This document shows, one piece after another, positions 45,968 through 54,597 of a stretch of DNA of 64,000 bases (its first letter is position 1; every line of letters begins with the position of its first letter). Both the position numbers and the translations under genes were made by a program. Source of the stretch: Ectobius pallidus (Eukaryota; Arthropoda; Insecta; Blattodea; Ectobiidae); NCBI GenBank assembly GCA_964059195.1, contig CAXKWD010000006.1:10718530-10782529 (forward strand). Reading direction: 5' to 3'. A model generated the notes under the pieces. The model was not told where the DNA came from, did not search any database, and saw only the letters and a program-made list of their open reading frames with translations.

Positions 45968-46641
45968 GAGCAGACACACATTAGAAAATGACGTCATAGA
46001 ATTATTTATTCGGAGAAACAGGAGAATAGAGCTGACCTTCAAAAATTAAGGTAAGGATTTTAATCTAGCCTTTGCTTTTCCATATGTATGCTATCAGCTT
46101 CCCTAATTATTTATAGTACGCTACGCCACTGGGGCATTCCGTTCTGAGACTCCCTCCTTATCACCCAGAATTAAATGCGATTGAGGGGATTTGGGCACTA
46201 GGGAAAAATTGGGTTGCTTCCCGTAATGTGACATTTAAATTGGACGACGTTATGAAATTAACAGAACAAAAATTTGGCCAAATAACGGCAGAAGAATGGG
46301 CTTCAAGATGTCGTCGGGTGCAGCAGACCGAAAAGGAATATTTAGAGCGGGAAGGAATAATAGACGATTATGAAGATGGCATTGCCGTTCGACCATTCAT
46401 CATTAATGACGGCTCTGAATCTGATTCTGTCTGGGGTTGAGGAACTTCTATCAGATTCGCAATAAGGTACGTAATGAAAGTTTCTTTAAAGCATAATAAA
46501 TTATTGTTGTTGTTGTCAGCTGACAAGGAACCAATAAGTTTGTGTTCTGTGAAGGAACCTCTCCCGTAGGATGTTTCAAGTAGACTGAAATCATCGACAA
46601 ACTCCTCCTAGTCGTCCCGCGCATATCGCGGCAAATTTATA

Positions 46642-47101
46642 CTACTGAATTAATGAATGCATTTCATTTACAGGGATGATCTTACCTTGCGAGCCATCTC
46701 AGTAGACATTGTCTACTGAGATGGGCACCGTGGCCACAAACTGCGGAAATTATGATTTCATCTGGCAAAATCTCCGACCGACAGATCGGACACATTGGTT
46801 TTACCGGCATCTTGGTCTTATCCCAAACAACAAATCGAAGAAACGCACTTATAGGTTACAATATAAAATTACTAAAGACATCAACATTACAAACAGTAAC
46901 CACAACAATCATTACGAAAATTTGTAATTACAAGGCCTGCTGTTATGTTCAAAGATCCTTATCGTTATTACGTATCGATATGTGTAAGAGATGAAAGAAA
47001 TTTATTTTCTATTGAATAAAATTCTTTTCTTTTAATAATATATTACCTTTTGAATTAGTTATGAATGATATGCGTGTATGTTCATGAATCTGTGCTTCAC
47101 T
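46642..47101. other. Spacer with a 31-bp near-perfect palindrome
   Basis: No gene is supported. CCATCTCAGTAGACA and TGTCTACTGAGATGG face each other at 46694-46724 with a one-base centre. The two overlapping open frames at 46709-46994 are not recognisable. Confidence 0.5.
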
Positions 47102-47103
47102 TA

Positions 47104-48382
47104 GGGTAAGGTGGTACATTTTCGAACACTTAACAAATATTCTTATTTTATGAACACAATAAACATAAGACAAGTTCAACGTATTGTATTCACAAAGTTG
47201 GCAATGTAGTTGACCCTTCACAAAAATATCAAAGTCATACAGCTGCAATATTGGTCATGGCAATCGATCTTTCATTTCCAGAATATCGTTCGAAAATGTA
47301 CCGCAGTAGGTACAATTCTAAACACCAGTGGGTACTATTTCGAACAGTGGCATTTTCAACGAACAAAGTGCTTTCTTCCAAATATTATTTTCTGTTATTA
47401 TTATTTATCAGTAATATGAGCGTAATAATGATGTGTCACGTTTTAAATAGGCAGATGGCCGGATTGGGGCATGTGGTCAGCATGCCGACTCCTACGACAG
47501 TTATTGATGGCTTACTGAACCGGAGCCGCTACTTCTTTATGAATTAGCTCTTTTGTTGGTGTCAAGAGGCTGAATGCACCCCGTTCCAGATCACCCTACC
47601 TCAGAAAAATCCGAGGAGGTACCGGTGATCAAACCCAGACTTGAGGGTCCGTAGTCAGGAACCACTAGACCATTAAGACGGTCTGTTATAACATCAAGAG
47701 CAATAATAAAAATACTTAACAGCTGCATGCTATTGTGTATTGCATAAATGCTGAGATGAAATAACATTACACAGGAAGTCTTAGTTTATAACTCTTCGTT
47801 GAAATAATACCACTGTTGAGAGATATATGAATACCACCCTTTTATATTTGACTTGCACAGTTAATAATAATAAACATGCAGAATGCTGTGACAGCAAAAC
47901 AGCTTTTCCATGCAAGTCTTAAGCAAGCAATCGCGGGTTAAAGTACTGTTCGAAATAGTACCTAAAATTTGTTCGAATTTGTACCTCGAGCTAGTTTTTG
48001 TAAATTACTACATTGTTGAAATTCCGCTCACGAATGCCCATTGTTGTGCCAATGACTTACGTATTAAAGACTACGCTATTTGTTGGTATGAGTTAAAAAT
48101 TGGTCCTCAAAAATATATTCCAGTAACACAACGTGGAATTATAAGCAATTTTATAACGTGCCATTTTTCAAGCATGGCGTTCTTACCTTCGGGTGGAAAA
48201 TAATTTTTTATGGCCGAATGAGACAACTCGGAACATCATTCTCGCGGATACAGATCAACAAAACAATCAGTATGGACGCTATATTTTTAAAAAGAGGTTG
48301 GCTAACATTTGAAACCCCAAAATGGATAAAAATCTTAGTCCGTTCAGAATTGTACCATGTTCGAAAATGTACCACCTTACCC
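47104..48382. mobile_element. 1279-bp TIR element with iterated GTTCGAAA-GTACC motif
   Basis: The ends GGGTAAGGTGGTACATTTTC(GAAC) are perfect inverted repeats flanked by TA. The inner half of the TIR (GTTCGAAAATGTACC) is repeated inside at 47288, 47309 (inverted, diverged), 47330 (inverted), 47947, 47970, and 48342 beside the right end. A family-2 SINE has inserted at 47449-47697. A 97-codon frame (47910-48203) crosses two motif copies. No transposase family is recognised. Confidence 0.88.
47449..47697 (-). mobile_element. tRNA-derived SINE (family 2), copy 2
   Basis: On the minus strand an A box TGGTCTAGTGGTT (47660-47672) and a B-box-like GGGTTTGATCACC (47624-47636) are correctly ordered and spaced. 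They are followed by CTCCTCGGATTTTTCTGAGG and the same body as 5041-5343. This places a Pol III promoter at the right end. Confidence 0.8.
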
Positions 48383-48418
48383 TATGTATAATAATATAAT
48401 TTAAAATAAAATTATGTA

Positions 48419-49134
48419 CAGTGAGTCCCACGCAAGAGTTGGCCAATGACGCGGGTTCCTGCGGCGCGGCAGACACAGCTCCAACTCCCGAGCGATCGGG
48501 TGAAATATCTACGCTAATAAAGCCGCGATCGCTGTAATGACTCAGGTTTTCACATTTACAGTTAAAACTACAATGAAAATAAACACGTACCTCATCACAA
48601 GAGATGCATAAAATGTTCTCCTCTTGCATCCACACAATACTGGCACCTTTTAGGAAATTTTCTTTCACGCCTATAAGTTCAGCTTCCGAGATAGAGTTCA
48701 TTTCTCTTGTGATATTGTCGTTAAGTTCTTGTAATGTATGGGAAATTGACGTATAGCCTATACTTTATTTTCCAAGTTTACCCATGAATAATATTCACAT
48801 ACTGTTAGAAGAACTTAAAGACAATATCACATAGGCCTATAACAAGAGAAATGAACTCTGTCTTGTAAATTGAACTTATGCGCGTGAAAGAAAATTTCCT
48901 AAAAAGGTGCCAGTATTGTGTGGATGCAGGAGGAGAATATTTCCAACATCTCTTGTGATGAGATACGTGTTTATTTTCTTTGTAATTTTAACTGTAAATG
49001 TGAGAACCTGAATCATGACACTGATCGCGGCTTTATTTGCGTAGATATTTCACTCGATCGCTCGGGAGTTGGAGCTGTGCTCGCCGCGCCGTAGGAACCC
49101 GCGTCATTGGCCAACTCTTGCGTGGGACTCACTG
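48419..49134. mobile_element. Foldback mariner derivative, copy 1
   Basis: The two ~335-bp arms are inverted copies. Each starts at the terminus CAGTGAGTCCCACGCAAGAG, flanked by TA, and runs inward through GATCGCTCGGGAGTTGG and the last ~45 codons of a mariner-type transposase (MRVKENFLKRCQYCVD then a stop after QHLL). The core is only about 45 bp. The transposase end is thus present twice, facing inward. The catalytic domain is absent. Confidence 0.88.
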
Positions 49135-49136
49135 TA

Positions 49137-49404
49137 CTTCATGCAGTATATACAAAAACGACGCTAGTATTAATATTTATTCATCTTTCGCTCAGCGTAC
49201 AGTCGGTCAAATAAAAAAACGTCGGGACTCGTATGCAGTTGAAATTAAAGTTTTAAGGCATTAGTTCACAAGTTTCCTATAAAAAAAACATAAAATACAG
49301 GTCTTTTTCGGAACATATGAGGCCATGCGACAGGAGGGAAAAAATGGACAACGAGGGGAAAAATGAAAAACGCGGAAAGCGCAATACACGATATTCAACT
49401 TAAT
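49137..49404. other. Spacer, nothing recognised
   Basis: Short unassigned segment between the foldback and R-A copy 3. Confidence 0.4.
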
Positions 49405-51080
49405 GTATTTTCATAATTCATTTTGCTTTGTCATCGCACCACATATACGAAACCACCACCCGTTCAAAAAAAAAAAAGTGATATTTATATTTATATTTAT
49501 ATATATATGTTACCGGCAATGTGTGAAATCCGGCATTCTATATAATGCCTAGGCAATGTATAGAGTGCCTAAAATCGAATGTCAAAGTACGAAATGATTT
49601 ATATTTTATACATTGCCTAGGCATTGTATACTTTTCCGGATTGTCTGCCGGCAAAGTATATATACGCATAATCCCTTAAGTTTTCCCCGATACCAGTGTG
49701 TAATAATAAAGACAATGATAATAACTGATAATTGATTGAACTCAGATCGGAAGAACAAAATAGACTAAAAGCATAAAGAGGAACTAATATGTCGATGGAG
49801 TAGATTTCAGGGTTAATTTGTATAACAGTTTTAAAAAATGCTAACAACCAAATACCCTGAGCTGAAATTATTAACAAAATCACTTTGTACGAAACAATTT
49901 CTACTATTGGCCTATGTCACAAATATAGAGTGTAGAATAACTCATATCTTTAAAATGTATTTAGACTTTTTGAAATAGGAGAATTAAATGGTCTGCTAAA
50001 TTTGCTATACGAGATTCGTTATCATTATATTCTGATAAAATGCGTTTTCGTAAAAAAAAACACATTTTCTGAAATCAACATTCTATATTGAAATATGGTG
50101 TAATGAAAAATTACCACTGTGATTATGTAGTAGGACTTCTTTGTGTGAATAAGACAGGCTGCTGAGAAAATTAGGTTGCAATTTCATTGGTATGTGAGTA
50201 CTTACTGTAACAAGTAGGCCTACTTCAATCTCAGTTCTGCTTTCATTGTTTCCGGTAAGAATATCCTATGTTTTATTTTGTAGTTTTGTTCTTTCAGTTT
50301 CAAATGCGTATTAATTAATAAAGGCTTTTCATCTTGTTCCCTTTTAACACTTTGCCTAAACGGTACTGGTCATTCTGTATAATGCCTAGGAATTGTACAG
50401 AATGCCTAAGAAAAGTATGTAATGTTTTCACAAAAAAGTTATAGTTCATAGTTTGCCTAAAATCATCAGGCATTCTATACATTGCCTAGGTATTCTATAG
50501 AATGCCGGGATTTCACACATTGACGGTAACATATATATATCTTTAACGCTAGCGGGCGTAATTTTGAATATATTTCAACCAAATTTTATTATGTTATTTC
50601 TAGGCCCAATAGTTTAGACAAGTTCGTCAATGAGCAAAATTGGTTCAAGGGGAGGATCGGGGGAGGCGGTTGAAATTTTAAAACATTTATATCTCGACCC
50701 CTATGAAGTATAGAGGGAAACTTTGTTTGAATAAATTAGAGTACTCCATATGGAGTTTACAGTGACACCAACGATTCGGGGGTTTTGGGGGTATGAGTGT
50801 GGGTGGGGGATGGAAATTCGAAATTTTTGAAACCACGTCTTGTGGATGCTGGAAAGCTCTTGATGAGTACACTGCAAATCAATAAGTAGTTTCTCGATAG
50901 CTCTCATACAAGGCGAGATTTGATTGTTTGAAAAGTGATCTTTCCTTTTTTTTTGCAGTTATTATTGCGGGTTTGTCATGCCAAGGCTAAAGAAGAAGAG
51001 TGCTGCGCAGCGACAACAAATTAAACCAAAAGCACTTCGATATCTACCTCAGCCTGTAGGCTTGCCTAAAGTGATTTTTT
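49405..51080 (+). repeat. Repeat family R-A, copy 3, split by a TIR element
   Basis: The family sequence runs from a diverged 5' part (ACGAAACCACCACCCG) into the (AT)n tract, where a 1022-bp element sits. It resumes at CTTTAACGCTAGCGGGCG. The acceptor-like TTTTTTTTGCAG at 50958 and the ATG at 50978 are intact. This copy has the longest open start module, reading through LPQPVGLPK before leaving the family. Confidence 0.83.
49509..50530. mobile_element. 1022-bp TIR element with iterated palindromic TGCCTAGGCA motif
   Basis: The ends GTTACCG(G/T)CAATGTGTGAAA are inverted repeats. The target duplication cannot be read because the site is an (AT)n tract. A ~37-bp near-palindrome of the form GGCATTCTATA-TGCCTAGG-TATAGAATGCC occurs four times: 49530-49568, 49607-49640, 50370-50405 and 50470-50506. 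The first and last lie inside the TIRs. No transposase. Confidence 0.85.
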
Positions 51081-51187
51081 TTCAAAATTACATGATTAGA
51101 TGTGTTTTTAATTTATTTTTTACATTGTTTAAACAAATATCCAAAAACAAACATTCAAGATTACTTGTTCACAGTTTATGCGACTGA
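50978..51187 (+). CDS. M-P-R-L-K-K start module of family R-A (possible first exon)
   Basis: ATG follows a pyrimidine tract and CAG by about 17 bases. The first ~31 residues (MPRLKKKSAAQRQQIKPKAL then RYLPQPVGLPK) are basic and shared, with lesions, by copies 1, 2 and 4. Beyond residue 31 the sequence is no longer family sequence, so the frame to 51187 is not meaningful. The module could be the 5' coding end of an autonomous parent element. No family is recognised. Confidence 0.3.
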   Translation: MPRLKKKSAAQRQQIKPKALRYLPQPVGLPKVIFFQNYMIRCVFNLFFTLFKQISKNKHSRLLVHSLCD

Positions 51188-51489
51188 CAACCATCACACA
51201 CAGTTTCTGAAGTGACCCATTGTGTGTAAAGTAGATTCTCTCAGCTATATGTAACTTAGAGACTCGTGCCTTCCTTGGCTTCATTGGTCCGAAACTCTTT
51301 TCTGCATCTATAGAGCCAAATCAATCTCCCTAATAATCGAGGTATGGAAGCGTAAAGTAAAATAATGCCAGCACTCGTCAAGCACGGTGAGGACAGTCAT
51401 GATAGAAAAGTGGAGAGTCCCAGGAACAGAATGTTTGGTTGATGCTGATCCCCAGTCTTCAAAGCCCTGTATAACGTGAAATCAGACTT
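51083..51489. other. Spacer, nothing recognised
   Basis: No supported feature apart from the tail of the preceding frame. Confidence 0.4.
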
Positions 51490-51491
51490 TT

Positions 51492-52721
51492 AAGCTATGA
51501 TTTGTCTACAGCGTTCATCGCCGGGGTCAGGGATCATCGTCGTAGGGGTGGTTTCTTTTACGGGCGATCATCGTCCATGATACTGTTGCTTTCCACATTT
51601 GTAGTTGGCCATGTCAAACAGTTCAGTGTGGTGGGGGGACATGGCATTTGGAATTTTGTTAGCTTTCATAACCTCAACATAGCCTATAATATTATACTCA
51701 AGAGAAATCGCTGACGGGAAGAAACGAAAGTCACTTTTGACGAACTAAATGTTAAATGTTTCAATGAATAATAAAACCGGTAATAATATATCGAAACTAT
51801 TTTTAATAATAAATGAACTGGTAATTATACTGTATGTTACATAAATTGTAATTACAGATAACAGTGTTTTCTAACAAGTTTTCTATAATTTGCCATACAT
51901 TTTCTTTTGTGTAGCTATCTTTATGGTCCTTTAAGCTTATGCCCACTGCCTTCTAAACTGTATTAATCGTGTATACACTGCCTGTCCTATACGGCTAATT
52001 TTGCGTACTCGGCGACATTACAGATGGCAGCACCTTTCACACCCAGACTGATTCTTGTTTTTTGCTACGACATTGTTGATTATGTAGTGCTGTCACCGCC
52101 GTCTCATAATCACTGCCTTCTAAACTGTATTACTCCTCGAGACGGTGGTGCTCATAATATAGTCTATCAATGCGTCTAATTAATTTACATTTATTTTAAT
52201 TATTGCTCCAAAATTCCATTTCAAGGTAAGTGTCATATACTGGAATAATATTACGTTCTAAACAAATAACACAAATATCTGTGTCTGTTTAATGCTTATT
52301 TTGATTATTGATTGCTGAAATCTGGGTGTGAACTGTGTCGCCCGTACTGGATAAATTAGGCAATTTAACAATACTCTGAACTCCATGTTAAAATAAAGCA
52401 TATGACAGGCAGTGTAATTCTCGAGACGGCGGTGCTTATGCCATACAGGGCAATGCATTTAGACACGAAATCTATAACATTTCATCTGCAACTTGGGAAA
52501 AATGACAGTACTTTGTTCAAAATGGTTGTCTTCTGCTTTTCTTGACCTACTATATGCATGATAATCTGCGGCGTTCATCGCCCTGAATTTGCCTCAGAAG
52601 CAACTACAGTCGACATCTGCGTTCATCGTCGTAGACAAACCGGGTGCATTGATTTACAACAGGCAGCGATGACCGCCGGCGGTGATCGCTGGCGATGAAC
52701 GCCGTAAACAAACCATAGCTT
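51492..52721. mobile_element. TIR element with iterated GCGTTCATCG motif
   Basis: AAGCTATGATTTGTCTACAG, then CGTTCATCGCC, at the left is inverted at the right (GGCGATGAACGCCGTAAACA, then AACCATAGCTT). TTAA flanks both sides, though with one extra T at the right. The GTTCATCG or GATCATCG word recurs near 51532, 51569, 52572, 52622 and in a right-end cluster (GATGACCGCCGGCGGTGATCG). The interior also has two copies of CACTGCCTTCTAAACTGTAT (51940, 52105), also seen at 40938, suggesting a further nested repeat. Confidence 0.75.
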
Positions 52722-53400
52722 TAAAAACAAGCATGATAGTCGAGAAAAGCATCTGTTTTGCTTCCCGAGCCCGTCACAGCGGTGGGAAACAATCCCGAAC
52801 ACACAGCAAGTTTAGCATTGTAGTCATTAGAACATTCCATTAATGTCAACAAGTAAATCAAGATACTTCAACTAAAAGGAGAGAGAGAAAAGAATTACCT
52901 CCTTACATGTAGCAGGACAATGTAAGGGCACACTCATTGATCGTGTACATTATTCTCAATTAAAAGTAGCATTTTTACTTCCTCTGCCCTACTCTAGGTA
53001 CTATAGGTAGCGGCAGTATTGTTTTCGACCATGGGCGAACGGTGGGGGAGGGTTGAGGGGGTTTAAACCCCTCCCGAAATATCTGCGATTTTTTAAAGGA
53101 TTATAACATAATGTTATGAAATAAATAAACACTGCTTTGGTTATTATATTTTCTTACATAATACAGCAATATTAAAATAACTCTTGTAAATGTTAATTTC
53201 TAATTAATGACTGATTGAATTAATTTTTCTGCAAATGTCATTCTACCTCTGGCTATTATGCAGTTGTTTTTCATGTGTTAATTTATATGTGCCCTTGTGA
53301 AAATGACTCAGCTAGGCCTAAGCAGTATCCCACAGTATTCAGAGACTGGTCGCAAACCTGTAAGGCTCCAACTCTCGAAAATAAAGGTAAAGCTATTTTT
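52722..53400. other. Spacer with fragments of R-B and a G-rich terminus
   Basis: An inverted scrap of the R-B end hairpin lies at 52977-53025 (ACTTCCTCTGCC...AGGTACTATAGGTAG). GGGGTTTAAACCCC, a perfect 14-bp palindrome, lies near 53068 in a GGGAGGGTTGAGGGGG context that looks like a hAT-type end, but no partner was found. No gene. Confidence 0.4.
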
Positions 53401-53401
53401 A

Positions 53402-54097
53402 TTTAGTTTTCGAAGAAAAATCTACCTATTGCAATGGATACCATGTCATGATTTTCGAAAAATTCTTTCATATTTTTACGTTTCATGCCTCCCTAAGTAA
53501 GAAACCACCGCCTGATAAAAAAAAAAAAAAAAAATGTGATATTTATATATATCTTTACACGCTAGCGGCCGTCATTTTGAAGATATTTGAACCAAATTTT
53601 ATTATGTTATTTATAGGCCCAATAGTTCGGACAAGTTCGTTAATGAGTGAAATTGGCCCGATGGGGTAGTCGGGGGAGGGGGTTGAAATTTTAAAACATT
53701 TATATTTCGGCTCCTATGAAGTATAGAGGGAAACTTTGTTTGAATAAATTGCATTACTCTCTATGGAGTTCACAGTGACACCAACGATTCGGGGGTTTTG
53801 GGGGTACGAGTGGGGTGGGGGGATGGAAATTCGAAATTTTTGAAACTACGTCTTGTGAGGTATCGTTGAAAAGCTCTTGATGAGTACTCTACAAATCAAT
53901 GACTAGTTTCTTGATAGTTCTCATATAAGGCGAGATTTGAATGTTTGAAAAGTGCTCTTTCCTCTTTTTTGCAGTTATTATTGCGGGTTTGTCATGCCAA
54001 GGCTAAAGAAGAAGAGTGCTACGCAGAGACAATAAATTAAACCAAAAGCACTTCGAAATATATCTCAGCCTGTAGGCTTGCCTAAAGGGATTTTTTA
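53402..54097 (+). repeat. Repeat family R-A, copy 4
   Basis: Near full length, from TTTTCGAAGAAAAATCTACC through the (A)n/(AT)n region, CACGCTAGCGGCC, TTCGGACAAGTTCGTTAATG and the G-rich block, to TTTTTTGCAG at about 53972 and ATGCCAAGGCTAAAGAAGAA. The start module here has a stop (AGACAATAA) after 13 codons. It ends GCTTGCCTAAAGGGATTTTT. Confidence 0.85.
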
Positions 54098-54312
54098 TTT
54101 TAAATTCAGTGTTTTCTGGTGAAAGGTGTAAGAAACCCTGTGATCATATCATAGACTAAATTGCAGCTTACGGGGAGAATAAATGTGTAGGAACTAAATC
54201 CAGAGGACATATCATTATGCATATTGTATGATTCCACTTTCATTCTAAGTATATGGGTAAGGCCCGGTTGCATAAAAGCTCTAGATATCTTCTAGACAGG
54301 TAATGGTTCTAT

Positions 54313-54589
54313 CAGTGGTGGATCCAGAGAGACATTTTGGGGGGGGGAACTAAAGTAGAGAGGGAAGTTTTTACTCATAAAAATTAATTATATCCAGTAC
54401 ACAATTGAAAACAAAATGAAAATTTCAGCATTTTCTTACAAAGGTATTTCAAAATAATGAATGTCGTTGCTTTAATTTAAGTATTTGGGTTATGTTCTAA
54501 TAAATTTTCAATAATTTGTGCTTAATGTTACAAATTTTGGGGGGGGGGAAATTTCCCCCATTTCCCCCCCCCCCGTGGATCCGCCCCTG
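54313..54589. mobile_element. 277-bp hAT MITE, perfect 8-bp TSD
   Basis: The ends CAGTGGTGGATCCAG and (reverse complement) CAGGGGCGGATCCACGG are inverted. GGTTCTAT flanks both sides (54305-54312, 54590-54597). Long G and C homopolymers (eight to ten bases) lie just inside each end. Confidence 0.92.
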
Positions 54590-54597
54590 GGTTCTAT

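Larger units (their letters stand above)
43544..46055 (+). pseudogene. hAT transposase remnant (ZMYM/TTF-type), interrupted
   Basis: A plausible ATG at 43544 (AACATGG) begins MGDSSDSCDCVIEDVL. After an internal deletion come ISPTRWQYHSRLVEMI (the RW block) and EWDSETIVSAQGLLTTIKGF. Later frames give LKFLSLLDSRQFQ and PQTYKLCSLILTIPATSAPS with ERSLSALKRIKNYLRNSQT, the C-terminal dimerisation domain. The tail (ELFIRRNRRIELTFKN) resumes beyond the nested MITE at about 45995-46050. Multiple stops and shifts are present. The N-terminal zinc finger and the first catalytic region are missing. Confidence 0.85.
43138..46131 (+). mobile_element. hAT transposon, perfect 8-bp TSD, nested
   Basis: The ends CAGGGGCGTAGC and (reverse complement) CAGTGGCGTAGC are flanked exactly by GGGCATTC (43130-43137, 46132-46139). 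Removing the element and one duplicate restores the mariner-like frame just before LPPYHPELN. It carries a degraded hAT transposase in the same orientation and is itself interrupted by a hAT MITE at 44510-45967. Confidence 0.93.
41708..46440 (+). pseudogene. IS630/Tc1-mariner-type transposase in pieces
   Basis: ATG at 41708 (AAAATG) opens the N-terminal piece to about 42160, with a helix-turn-helix-like region (FGKRASAATGVNERTIRQIV) followed by LRWLLKKLGF. After the first insert the frame resumes at about 42590. It includes RPIIYTDETYIHS (first catalytic Asp), SWSDDSGRGFHVPISKGRR, IVHAGGETGFVPN and DYHDDMNHQNFMKWL. The block holding the second catalytic Asp after NLPP is deleted and the frame shifts into KWLQEKNIHFPPNFTKPELY. 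The last piece, 46133-46440, has LPPYHPELNAIEGIWALGK (third catalytic region) and a normal stop after ESDSVWG. The gene is dead. Confidence 0.88.
41444..46639 (+). mobile_element. Mariner-like transposon carrying a nested hAT stack
   Basis: TAAATTTGCCG at 41444 and its inverted copy CGGCAAATTTA ending at 46639 are flanked by TA on both sides. Between them lies one transposase gene broken by two inserts: a ~400-bp retroposed-looking piece near 42190-42590 and a 2994-bp hAT at 43138-46131. Without the hAT the element is about 2.2 kb, in the range for this superfamily. The TIR call rests on a short match and is less certain than the coding call. Confidence 0.7.

Noticed and set aside
46709..46994. 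Two overlapping plus-strand proteins
   Set aside because: Both begin in or beside the 31-bp palindrome, overlap each other in different frames, and show no coding features.
53020..53100. hAT element starting at the GGGGTTTAAACCCC palindrome
   Set aside because: The start resembles a hAT end but no right terminus or 8-bp duplication could be found.
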